A stretch of 64,000 bases of DNA from Eunapius fragilis (taxonomy: Eukaryota > Porifera > Demospongiae > Spongillida > Spongillidae), in assembly GCA_963681505.1 (NCBI GenBank), contig OY811981.1, positions 620,001 to 684,000 on the forward strand, given 5' to 3'. This document shows, piece after piece, positions 40,017 to 54,363 of this stretch (within the stretch, counting starts at the first letter, position 1; each line of letters opens with the position of its first letter). Below the pieces are notes generated by a model that saw nothing but the letters and a program-made list of their open reading frames with translations, did not search any database and was not told the origin of the DNA. Made by a program: the position numbers and the translations under genes.

Positions 40017-40029
40017 ACTTTTGGCTGTG
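40017..40029 (-). repeat. Right terminal inverted repeat
   Basis: ACTTTTGGCTGTG on the + strand; complement CACAGCCAAAAGT. Followed by TA (40030-40031) and then satellite. Confidence 0.8.
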
Positions 40030-40390
40030 TACCACTGTTAATCCCACTACCAATCCCACTACCACTCCCTCTACCAATCCCACTACCACTACCACTACTA
40101 CTACCAATCCCACTACCACTACCACTACTAATCCCCCTACCAATCAGAGTACCACTATAATTACCACTACCAATCCCACTACCAATCCACTACCAATCCC
40201 ACTACCACTACCACTACCACTACTAATCCCACTACCTCTACCACTACCCCTACCAATCCCATTACCAATTCCACTACCGCTACCACTACCAATCCCACTA
40301 CCACTACCAATCCCACTTCCACTACACTACCAATCCCACTACCAATCCCACTACCACTTCAATTACCACTACCAATCCCGCTACCAATCC
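40030..40390. repeat. 12-bp/6-bp satellite array, block J
   Basis: Right flank of the element, continuing the array interrupted at 37075. It matches 36121-36480 closely (CCACTCCCTCTACC, AATCCCCCTACCAATCAGAGTACC), then the CTTCAATTACC...CCCGCTACCAATCCCTTATGG lead-in to island 9. Confidence 0.93.
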
Positions 40391-41779
40391 CTTATGGCGG
40401 GATCAATCCCCATCAATTCGGCGCTTTTCGGCGCGCATGGACGGTTTGGTGCCCTTCGGCTGGACCAATCTGTAACAATTCGGCGCAATTCGGCGTGGTA
40501 CAACCGATTGCTGCACATTCACGGGATCAATCTGTATCAATTCGGCGCAATTCGGTGCGCATGGACGGATTGGTGCGCTTCGCAGGGATCAATCTGCAAC
40601 AATTCGGCACAATTCGGCGCGCTGCGACGGATTGCTGCATTATCGCGGGATCAATCTGCAACAATTCGGCACAATTCGGCGCGCTGCGACCAATTGCTGC
40701 ACTTTCACGGGTTCAATCTGTAACAATTCGGCACAATTCGGCGCGCTGCGACAGATTGCACCACTTTCACGGGATCAATCTGTAACAACTCAGCGCAACT
40801 CGGCGCGATGCGACAGATTGTTGCACTTTCACGGGATCAATCTGTAACAATTCGGCTCAATTCGACGCGCTGCGTCGGATTGCTGCATTATCGCGGGATC
40901 AATCTGCAACAATTCGGCACAATTCGGCGCGCTGCGACAGATTGCACCACTTTCACGGGTTCAATCTGTAACAATTCAGCGCAATTCGGCGCGCTGCAAT
41001 GGATTGGTGCACTTTTGCGGGATCAATCTGCAACAATTCGGCACAATTCGGCGCGCTGCGACAGATTGCACCACTTATGCGGAACCAATCTGTAACAATT
41101 CTGGGCGCTGCAACGGATTGCTGCACTTTCATCGGGACAAATCTGTAACAATTCAGCGCAATTCGGCGCGCTGCGACGGAATCCTGCACTTTTGCAGGAT
41201 CAATCTGTAACAATTCGGCGCAATTCGGCGTGGTGTGACCGATTACTGCACATTCACGGGATCAATCTGTAACAACTCAGCGTAATTCAGCGCGCTGCGA
41301 CGGATTGCTGCACTTTCATGTGATCAATCTGTAACAATTCGGCGCAATTCGGCGCGCTGCAACGGATTGGTGCACTTTCGCGGGAGCAATATGCAACAAT
41401 TCGGCACAATTCAGCGCGCTGCTACCGATTGCTGCACTTTCACGGGTTCTATCTGTAACAATTCGGCACAATTAGTCGCGCATGGACGGATTGGAGCGCT
41501 TCGGCTGGACCAATCTGTAACAATTCGGCGCAATTCGGCGTGGAACGAACGATTGCTGCACATTCACTGGATCAATCTGTAACAACTCAGCGCAATTCGG
41601 CGCGATGCGACAGATTGTTGCACATTCACTGGATCAATCTGTATCAATTCGGCGCAATTCGGAGCGCTGCGACGGATTGCTGCATTATCGCGGGATCAAT
41701 CTGCAACAATCTGCAACAATTCGGCACAATTCGGCGCGCTGCGACCAATTGCTGCACTTTCACGGGTTCAATCTGTAAT
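40391..41779. repeat. 62-bp satellite island 9
   Basis: The last island. TTATGGCGGGATCAATCCCC left junction and TCTGTAATAATACC right junction, followed by the CCCGCTAGCAAT landmark. Monomer order parallels islands 7 and 8, but some monomers are absent and others differ, for example a CACATTCACTGGATC variant repeated near 41560-41635. Confidence 0.93.
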
Positions 41780-44700
41780 AATACCAATCCCACTACCAAT
41801 CCCACTACCAATCCCGCTAGCAATCCCACTACCAATCCCACTACCAATCCCACTACCACTACCACTACCACTACCAATCCCACTACCAATCCCACTACCA
41901 ATCCCACTACCACTACCACTACCAATCCCACTACCAATCCCACTACCAATCCCACTACCAATCCAACTACCAATCCCACTACCAATCCCACTACCAATCC
42001 CACTACCAATCCCACTACCAATCCCACTACCAATCCCATAACCAATCCCACTACCAATCCCACTACCACTACCACTACTATTACCAATCCCACTACCAAT
42101 CCCACTACCAATCCCACTACAAATCCCACTACCACTACCAATACCACTACCAATCCCACTACCAATCCCACTACCAATCCCACTACCAATCCCACAACCA
42201 ATCCCACTACCAATCCCACTACCAATTCCACTACCAATCCCACTACCAATCCCACTACCAATCCCACTACCAATCCCACTACCAATCCCACTACCAATCC
42301 CACTACCACTACCACTACCACTACCACTACCAATCCCACTACCACTACCACTACCAATCCCACTACCAATCCCACTACCAATCCCACTACCAATCCCACT
42401 ACCAATCCCACTACCAATCCCACTACCAATCCCACAACCAATCCCACTACCAATCGCACTACAAATCCCACTACCACTACCACTACCAATCCAACTACCA
42501 ATCCCACTACCAATCCCACTACCAATCCCACTACCAATCCCACTACCAATCCCACTACCAATCCCACTACCACTACCACTACCAATCCACTACCAATCCC
42601 ACTACCAATCCCACTACCAATATCACTACCAATCCCACTACCAATCCCACTACCAATCCCACTACCATTCCCACTACCAATCCCACTACCAATCCCACTA
42701 CCAATCCCACTACCAATCCCACTACCACTACCACTACCATTACCAATCCCACTACCAATCCCACTACCTCTACCACTACCACTACCAATCCCACTACCAA
42801 TCCCACTACCAATCCCACTACCACTACCACTACCACTACCAATCCCACTACCACTACCAATCCCACTACCACTACCACTACCACTACCAATCCCACTACC
42901 ACTACCACTACCAATCCCACTACCACTACCACTACCAATCCAACTACCAATCCCACTACCAATCCCACTCCCAATCCCACTACCAATCCCACTACCAATC
43001 CCACTACCAATCCCACTACCACTACCACTACCAATCCCACTACCAATTCCACTACCAATCCCACTACCAATCCCACTACCAATCCCACTACCAATCCCAC
43101 TACCAATCCCACTACCAATCCCACTACCAATCCCACTACCACTACCACTACCAATCCAACAACCAATCCCACTACCAATCCCACTCCCAATCCCACTACC
43201 AATCCCACTACCAATCCCACTACCAATCCCACTACCAATCCCACTACCACTACCACTACCAATCCAACTACCAATCCCACTACCAATCCCACTACCAATC
43301 CCACTACCAATCCCACTACCAATCCCACTACCACTACAACTACCAATCCCACTACCACTACCACTACCACTACCAATCTCACTACCACTACCACTACCAA
43401 TCCCACTACCACTACCACTTCCAATCCCACTACCAATCCCACTACCAATCCCACTACCAATCCCACTACCAATCCAACTACCAATCCCACTACCAATCCC
43501 ACTGCCAATCCCACTACCACTACCCCTACCAATCCAACTACCAATCCCACTACCAATCCCACTACCAATCCCATAACCATTCCCACTACCAATCCCACTA
43601 CCACTACCACTACCAATCCCACTACTAATTCCACTACCTATCCCACTACCAATCCCACTACCAATCCCACTACCACTACCACTACCAATCCCACTACCAA
43701 TCCCATTACCAATCCCACTACCAATCCCACTACCAATCCCACTACCAATCCCACTACCAATCCCACTACCACTACCTCTACCAATCCCACTACCAATCCC
43801 ACTACCAATCCCACTAACAATCCCACTACCAATCCCACTACCAATCCCACTACCAATCCCACTACCAATCCCACTACCAATCCCACTACCAATCCCACTA
43901 CCACTACCACTACCACTACCAATCCCACTACCACTACCACTACCAATCCCACTACCAATCCCACTACCAATCCCACTACCAATCCCACTACGACTTCCAC
44001 TACCAATACCACTACCAATCCCAGTACCAATCCCACTACCACTACCACTACCACTACCAATCCCACCACCAATCATACTACCAATCCCACTACCAATCCC
44101 ACTACCAATCCCACTACCAATCCCACTACCAATCCCACTACCACTACCACTACCACTACCAATCCCACTACCAATCCCACTACCTATCCCACTACCAATC
44201 CCACTACCAATCCCACTACCAATCCCACTACCAATCCCACTACCAATTCCACTACCAATCCCACTACCACTACCACTACCACTATCACTACCAATCCCAC
44301 TGCCAATACCACTACCAATCCCACTACCAATCCCACTACCAATCGCACTACCAATCCCACTACCAATCCCACTACCACTACCACTACCAATCCCACTACC
44401 AATCCCACTACCAATCCCACTACCAATCCCACGACCAATCCCACTACCACAACCACTACCAATCCCACTACCACAACCACTACCAATCCCACTACCAATC
44501 CCACTACCAATACCACTACCACTAGCACTACTATTACCAATACCAATCCCACTTCTAAACCTCCCACTACCAATCCCACTACCAATCCCACTACCACTAT
44601 CACTACCAATCCAACTACCAATCCCACTACCAATCCCACTACCAATCCAACTACCAATCCCACTACCAATCCCACTACCAATCCCTTTACCAATCCCACT

Positions 44701-47700
44701 ACCAATCCCACTACCATTACCACTACCAATCCAACTACCAATCCCACTACCAATCCCACTACCACTACCACTACCAATCCCACTACCAATCCCACTACCA
44801 ATCCCACTACCACTAGCACTACTATTACCAATCCCACTACCAATCCCACTACCTCTACCACTACCACTACCAATCCCACTACCAATCCCACTACCAATCC
44901 CACTACCAATCCCACTACCAATCCCACTACCAATCCCACTACCAATCCCACTACCAATCCCACTACCACTACCACTACCAATCCCACTACCATTCCCACT
45001 ACCACTACCACTACCAATCCCACTACCAATCCCACTACCACTACCACAACCAATTACCCTACCAATCCCACTACCACTAGAATTTCCACTATAAATCCCA
45101 CTACCAATCCCACTACCAATCCCACTACCAATCCCACTACCAATCCCACTACCAATCCCACTACCAATCCCACTACCAATCCCACTACCAATCCCACTAC
45201 CAATTCCACTACCAATCCCACTACCAATCCCACTACCACTACCACTACTATTACGAATCCCACTACCAATCCCACTACCTCTACCACTACCACTACCAAT
45301 CCCACTACCAATCCCACTACCAATCCCACTACCAATCCCACTATCAAACGCACTACCAATCCCACTACCACTATCACTACCAATCCAACTACCAATCCCA
45401 CTACCAATCCCACTACCAATCCAACTACCAATCCCACTACCAATCCCACTACCAATCCCACTACCAATCCCACTACCAATCCCACTACCACTACCACTAC
45501 CAATCCAACTACCAATCCCACTACCAATCCCACTACCACTACCACTACCAATCCCACTACCAATCCCACTACCAATCCCACTACCAATCCCACTACCAAT
45601 CCCACTACCACAACCACTACCAATCCCACTACCAATCCCATTACCAATCCCACTACCAATCCCACTACCAATCCCACTACCAATCCCACTACCAATCCCA
45701 CTACCAATCCCACTACCAATCCCACTACCTATCCCACTACCAATCCCACTACCAATCCCACTACTAATCCCACTACCAATCCCACTACCAATTCCACTAC
45801 CAATCCCACTACCACTACCACTACCACTACCCCTACCAATCCCACTGCCAATACCACTACCAATCCCACTACCAATCCCACTACCAATCCCACTACCAAT
45901 CCCACTACCAATCCCACTACCACTACCACTACCAATCCCACTACCAATCCCACTACCAATCCCACTACCAATCCCACTACCAATCCCACTACCACAACCA
46001 CTACCAATCCCACTACCAATCCCATTACCAATCCCACTACCAATCCCACTACCAATCCCACTACCAATCCCACTACCAATCCCACTACCAATCCCACTAC
46101 CAATCCCACTACCAATCCCACTACCAATCCCACTACCAATCCCACTACCAATCCCACTACCAATCCCACTACCACTAGCACTACTATTACCAATCCCACT
46201 ACCAATCCCACTACCTCTACCACTACCACTACAAATCCCACTACCAATCCCACTACCAATCCCACTACCAATCCCACTACCAATCCCATTACCAATCCCA
46301 CTACCAATCCCACTACCAATCCCACTACCACTACCACTACCAATCCCACTACCATTCCCACTACCACTACCACTACCAATCCCACTACCAATCCCACTAC
46401 CACTACCACAACCAATTACCCTACCAATCCCACTACCACTAGAATTTCCACTATAAATCCCACTACCAATCCCACTACCACTACCACTACTTTTACTAAT
46501 CCCACTACCAATCCCACTACCAATCCCACTACCAATCCCACTACCAATCCCACTACCAATCCCACTACCAATCCCACTACCAATCCCACTACCAATCCCA
46601 CTACCAATCCCACTACCAATCCCACTACCAATCCCACTACCAATCCCACTACCAATCCCACTACCACTACCACTACTATTACCAATCCCACTACCAATCC
46701 CACTACCTCTACCACTACCACTACCAATCCCACTACCAATCCCACTACCAATCCCACTACCAATCCCACTATCAAACGCACTACCAATCCCACTACCACT
46801 ATCACTACCAATCCAACTACCAATCCCACTACCAATCCCACTACCAATCCCACTACCAATCCCACAACCAATCCCACTACCACTACCACTACCAATCCAA
46901 CTACCAATCCCACTACCAATCCCACTACCAATCCCACTACCAATCCCACTACCACTACCACTACCAATCCCACTACCACTACCACTACCACTACCATTCT
47001 CACTACCACTACCACTACCAATCCCACTACCACTACCACTTCCAATCCCACTACCAATCCCACTACCAATCCCACTACCGATCCCACTACCAATCCAACT
47101 ACCAATCCCACTACCAATCCCACTACCAATCCCACTAAAACTACCCCTACCAATCCAACTACCAATCCCACTACCAATCCCACTACCAATCCCACTACCA
47201 ATCCCACTACCAATCCCATTACCACTACCACTACCAATCCCACTACTAATTCCACTACCTATCCCACTACCAATCCCACTACCAATCCCACCACCACTAC
47301 CACTACCAATCCCACTACCAATCCCATTACCAATCCCACTACCAATCCCACTACCAATCCCACTATCAATCCCACTACCAATCCCACTAACACTACCTCT
47401 ACCAATCCCACTACCAATCCCACTACCAATCCCACTACCAATCCCACTACCAATCCCACTACCAATCCCACTACCAATCCCACTACCAATCCCACTACCA
47501 ATCCCACTACCAATCCCACTACCACTACCACTACCACTAACAATCCCACTACCACTACCACTACCAATCCCACTACCAATCCCACTACCAATCCCACTAC
47601 CAATCCCACTACCAATCCCACTACGACTTCCAATTCCAATCCCACTACCAATCCCAGTACCAATCCCACTACCACTACCACTACCACTACCAATCCAACA

Positions 47701-50700
47701 ACCAATCATACTACCAATCCCACTACCAATCCCACTACCAATCGCACTACCAATCCCACTACGAATCCCACTACCACTACCACTACCACTACCAATCCCA
47801 CTACCAAACCCACTACCAATCCCACTACCAATCCCACTACCAATCCCACTACCACTACCACTACCAATCCCACTACCAATCCCACTACCAATCCCACTAC
47901 CAATCCCACTACCAATCCCACTACCACTACCACTACCAATCCCACTACCAATCCCTTTACCAATCCCACTACCAATCCCACTACCAATCCCACTACCAAT
48001 CCCACTACCAATCCCACTACCAATCCCACTACCAATCCCACTACCAATCCCACTACCAATCCCACTACCAATCCCACTACCAATCCCACTACCAATCCCA
48101 CTACCACTAGCACTACTATTACCAATCCCACTTCCAATCCCACTACCTCTACCACTACCACTACCAATCCCACTACCAATCCCACTACCAATCCCACTAC
48201 CAATCCCACTACCAATCCCACTACCAATCCCACTACCAATCCCACTACCAATCCCACTACCACTACCACTACCAATCCCACTACCATTCCCACTACCACT
48301 ACCACTACCAATCCCACTACCAATCCCACTACCACTACCACAACCAATTACCCAACCAATCCCACTTCCACTAGAATTTCCACTATAAATCCCCCTACCA
48401 ATCCCACTACCACTACCACTACTTTTACTAATCCCACTACCAATCCCACTACCAATCCCACTACCAATCCCACTACCAATCCCACTACCAATCCCACTAC
48501 CAATCCCACTACCAATCCCACTACCAATCCCACTACCAATCCCACTACCAATCCCACTACCACTACCACTACTAGTACCAATCCCACTACCAATCCCACT
48601 ACCTCTACCACTACCACTACCAATCCCACTACCAATCCCACTACCAATCCCACTACCAATCCCACTACCAATCGCACTACCAATCCCACTACCACTATCA
48701 CTACCAATCCAACTACCAATCCCACTACCAATCCCACTACCAATCCAACTACCAATCCCACTACCAATCCCACTACCAATCCAACAACCAATCCCACTAC
48801 CAATCCCACTACCACTACCACTACCAATCCAACTACCAATCCCACTACCAATCCCACTACCAATCCCACTACCAATCCAACTACCAATCCCACTACCACT
48901 ACCACTACCAATCCCACTACCACTACCACTACCACTACCAATCTCACTACCACTACCACTACCAATCCCACTACCACTACCACTTCCAATCCCACTACCA
49001 ATCCCACTACCAATCCCACTACCAATCCCACTACCAATCCAACTACCAATCCCACTACCAATCCCACTACCAATCCCACTACCACTACCCCTACCAATCC
49101 AACTACCAATCCCACTACCAATCCCACTACCAATCCCACTACCATTCCCACTACCAATCCCACTACCACTACCACTACCAATCCCACTACTAATTCCACT
49201 ACCTATCCCACTACCAATCCCACTACCAATCCCACTACCACTACCACTACCAATCCCACTACCAATCCCATTACCAATCCCACTACCAATCCCACTACCA
49301 ATCCCACTACCAATCCCACTACCAATCCCACTACCACTACCTCTACGAATCCCAGTACCAATCCCACTACCAATCCCACTACCAATCCCACTACCAATCC
49401 CACTACCAATCCCACTACCAATCCCACTACCAATCCCACTACCAATCGCACTACCAATCCCACTACCAATCCCACTACCAATCCCACTACCAATCCCACT
49501 ACCACTACCACTACCAATCCCACTACCAATCCCACTACCAATCCCACTACCAATATCACTACCAATCCCACTACCAATCCCACTACCAATCCCACTACCA
49601 CTACCACTACCATTACCAATCCCACTACCAATCCCACTGCCTCTACCACTACCACTACCAATCCCACTACCAATCCCACTACCAATCCCACTACCACTAC
49701 CACTACCACTACCAATCCCACGACCACTACCAATCCCACTACCACTACCACTACCACTACCAATCCCACTACTACTACCACTACCAATCCCACTACCAAT
49801 CCCAGTACCAATCCCACTACCAATCCCACTACAAATCCCACTACCAATCCCACTACCACTACCACTACCAATCCAACTACCAATCCCACTATCAATCCCA
49901 CTACCAATCCCACTACCAATCCCACTACCAATCCCACTACCAATCCCACTACCACTACCACTACCAATCCCACTACCAATTCCACTACCAATCCCACTAC
50001 CAATCCCACTACCAATCCCACTACCACTACCACTACCAATCCCACTACCAATCGGATTACCAATCCCACTACCAATCCCACTACCAATCCCACTACCAAT
50101 CCCACTACCAATCCCACTACCAATCCCACTACCACTACCTCTACCAATCCCACTACCAATCCCACTACCAATCCCACTACCAATCCCACTACCAATCCCA
50201 CTACCAATCCAACTACCAATCCCACTACCAATCCCACTACCAATCCCACTACCAATCCCACTACCAATCCCACTACCACTACCACTTCCACTACCAATCC
50301 CACTACCACTACCACTACCAATCCCACTACCAATCCCACTACCAATCCCACTACCAATCCCACTACGACTTCCACTACCAATCCTACTACCAATCCCACT
50401 ACCAATCCCACTACCACTACCACTACCACTACCAATCCCACAACCAATCCCACTACCAATCCCACTCCCAATCCCAATCCCAATCCCACTACCAATCCCA
50501 CTACCAATCCCACTACCACTACCACTACCACTACCAATCCCACTACCAATCCCACTACCAATCCCACTACCAATCCCACTACCAATCCCACTACCAATCC
50601 CACTACCAATCCCACTACCAATCCCACTACCAATCCCACTACCAATCCCACTACCAATCCCACTAAAACTACCACTACCTCTACCACTACCACTACCAAT

Positions 50701-50949
50701 CCCACTACCAATACCACTACCAATCCCACTACCAATCCCATTACCAATCCCACTGCCAATCCCACTACCAATCCCACTACCAATCCCACTACCAATCCCA
50801 CTACCAATCCCACTACCAATCCCACTACCAATCCCACTACCAATCCCACTACCAATCCCACTACCAATCCCACTACCAATCCCACTACCACTACCACTAC
50901 TATTACCAATCCCACTACCAATCCCACTACCTCTACCACTACCACTACC

Positions 50950-53935
50950 AATCCCACTACCAATCCCACTACCAATCCCACTACCAATCCCACTACCAAT
51001 CGCACTACCAATCCCACTACCACTACCACTACCAATCCAACTACCAATCCCACTACCAATCCCACTACCAATCCCATTACCAATCCCACTACCAATCCCA
51101 CTACCAATCCCACTACCACTACCACTACCAATCCCACTACCAATCCCACTACCAATCCCACTACCAATATCACTACCAATCCCACTACCAATCCCACTAC
51201 CAATCCCACTACCACTACCACTACCATTACCAATCCCACTACCAATCCCACTGCCTCTACCACTACCACTACCAATCCCACTACCAATCCCACTACCAAT
51301 CCCACTACCACTACCACTACCACTACCAATCCCACTACCACTACCAATCCCACTACCACTACCACTACCACAACCAATCCCACTACTACTACCACTACCA
51401 ATCCCACTACCACTACCACTACCAATCCCACTACCAATCCCACTACCAATCCCACTACCAATCCCACTACCAATCCCACTACCAATCCCACTACCAATCC
51501 CACTACCACTACCACTACCAATCCAACTACCAATCCCACTACCAATCCCACTACCAATCCCACTACCAATCGCACTACCAATCCAACTACCACTACCACT
51601 ACCAATCCAACTACCAATCCAACTACCAATCCCACTACCAATCCCACTACCAATCCCACTACCAATCCCACTACCAATCCCACTACCAATCAGACTACCA
51701 CTACTATTACCACTACCAATCCCACTACCAATCCACTACCAATCCCACTACCACTACCACTACCACTACTAATCCCTCTACCTCTACCACTACCCCTTCC
51801 AATCCCACTACCAATCCCACTACCACTACCACTACCAATCCCACTACCACTACCAATCCCACTACCAATCCCACTACCAATCCCACTACCAATCCCACTA
51901 CCAATCCCACTACCACTGCTACTTCCACTACCACTACTAATCCCACTACCAATACCACTACCAATCCCACTACCAATCCCACTACCAATCCCACTACCAA
52001 TCCCACTACCAATCCCACTACCAATCCCACTACCACTACCACTACCAATCCCACTATCAATCCCACTACCAATCCCACTACCAATCCCACTACCAATCCC
52101 ACTACCACTACCACTACCAATCCCACTACCAATCCCATTACCAATCCCACTACCAATCCCACTACCAATCCCACTACCAATCCCACTACCTATCCCACTA
52201 CCAATCCCACTACCAATCCCACTACCAATCCCACTACCAATCCCACTACCAATCCCACTACCAATCCCACTACCAATCCCACTACCACTACCACTGCTAT
52301 TACCAATCCCACTACCAATCCCACTACCTCTACCACTACCACTACCATTCCCACTACCAATCCCACTTCCAATCCCACTACCAATCCCACTACCAATCCA
52401 ACTACCTATCCCACTACCAATCGCACTACCAATCCCACTACCAATCCCACTACCAATCCCACTACCAATCGCACTACCAATCCCACTACCACTACCACTA
52501 CCAATCCAACTACCAATCCCACTACCAATCCCACTACCAATCCCATTACCAATCCCACTACCAATCCCACTACCAATCCCACTACCACTACCACTACCAA
52601 TCCCACTACCAATCCCACTACCAATCCCACTACCAATATCACTACCAATCCCACTACCAATCCCACTACCAATCCCACTACCACTACCACTACCATTACC
52701 AATCCCACTACCAATCCCACTGCCTCTACCACTACCACTACCAATCCCACTACCAATCCCACTACCAATCCCACTACCACTACCACTACCACTACCAATC
52801 CCACTACCACTACCAATCCCACTACCACTACCACTACCACAACCAATCCCACTACTACTACCACTACCAATCCCACTACCACTACCACTACCAATCCCAC
52901 TACCAATCCCACTACCAATCCCACTACCAATCCCACTACCAATCCCACTACCAATCCCACTACCAATCCCACTACCACTACCACTACCAATCCAACTACC
53001 AATCCCACTACCAATCCCACTACCAATCCCACTACCAATCGCACTACCAATCCAACTACCACTACCACTACCAATCCAACTACCAATCCAACTACCAATC
53101 CCACTACCAATCCCACTACCAATCCCACTACCAATCCCACTACCAATCCCACTACCAATCAGACTACCACTACTATTACCACTACCAATCCCACTACCAA
53201 TCCACTACCAATCCCACTACCACTACCACTACCACTACTAATCCCTCTACCTCTACCACTACCCCTTCCAATCCCACTACCAATCCCACTACCACTACCA
53301 CTACCAATCCCACTACCACTACCAATCCCACTACCAATCCCACTACCAATCCCACTACCAATCCCACTACCAATCCCACTACCACTGCTACTTCCACTAC
53401 CACTACTAATCCCACTACCAATACCACTACCAATCCCACTACCAATCCCACTACCAATCCCACTACCAATCCCACTACCAATCCCACTACCAATCCCACT
53501 ACCACTACCACTACCAATCCCACTATCAATCCCACTACCAATCCCACTACCAATCCCACTACCAATCCCACTACCACTACCACTACCAATCCCACTACCA
53601 ATCCCATTACCAATCCCACTACCAATCCCACTACCAATCCCACTACCAATCCCACTACCTATCCCACTACCAATCCCACTACCAATCCCACTACCAATCC
53701 CACTACCAATCCCACTACCAATCCCACTACCAATCCCACTACCAATCCCACTACCACTACCACTGCTATTACCAATCCCACTACCAATCCCACTACCTCT
53801 ACCACTACCACTACCATTCCCACTACCAATCCCACTTCCAATCCCACTACCAATCCCACTACCAATCCAACTACCTATCCCACTACCAATCGCACTACCA
53901 ATCCCACTACCAATCCCACTACCAATCCCACTACC
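50950..53935. repeat. Tandem duplication, offset 1469 bp
   Basis: CCCACTGCCTCTACC, ATCAGACTACCACTACTATTACC, the ACTGCTACTTCC run and CACTGCTATTACC recur at 1469-bp spacing (about 51250/52719 and 51691/53160). 1469 is not a multiple of 12 because the unit includes an 11-bp CCAATCCACTA phase slip. Copies look identical over most of their length. Confidence 0.86.
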
Positions 53936-54363
53936 AATCCCACTACCAATCCCACTACCAATCCCACTACCAATCCCACTACCAATCCCACTACCAATCC
54001 TACTACCAATCCCACTACCACTACCACTACCAATCCCACTACGATTCCCACTGCCACTACCACTACCAATCCCACTACCAATCCCACTACCACTACTACT
54101 ACCAATCCCACTACCACTACCGCTACTAATCCCCCTACCAATCAGACTACCACTACTATTACCACTACCAATCCCACTACCAATCCACTACCAATCCCAC
54201 TACCACTACCACTACCACTACTAATCCCACTACCTCTACCACTACCCCTACCAATCCCACTACCAATCCCACTACCACTACCACTACCAATCCCACTACC
54301 ACTACCAATCCCACTACCAATCCCACTACCAATCCCACTACCAATCCCACTACCAATCCCACT

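Larger units (their letters stand above)
37076..40029. mobile_element. 2,954-bp TIR DNA transposon with captured gene fragments, inserted in the satellite
   Basis: The only non-satellite DNA in the window. Its ends are imperfect inverted repeats, CACGACCAAAAGT (37076-37088) and the complement of CACAGCCAAAAGT (40017-40029), 11 of 13 matching. Similarity extends inward: CAAACCTG lies 25 bp from the left end (37101-37108), and its complement 26 bp from the right end (39996-40003). CTGAATCGTGGGTG (37235-37248) pairs with CACCCATGATTCAG (39944-39957), 13 of 14. TA flanks both sides, and an empty paralogous site lies at 36088-36240. TA duplication with CAC-starting TIRs could fit a Tc1/mariner-like or an animal CACTA-like element; I cannot decide. 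No intact transposase is visible, so it is non-autonomous or dead. Base composition is mixed, unlike the G-free flank. Confidence 0.82.

Noticed and set aside
4301-41779. 62-bp islands as a CRISPR array
   Set aside because: Repeats are contiguous with no unique spacers, variation is distributed through the monomer, and the context is eukaryotic satellite.
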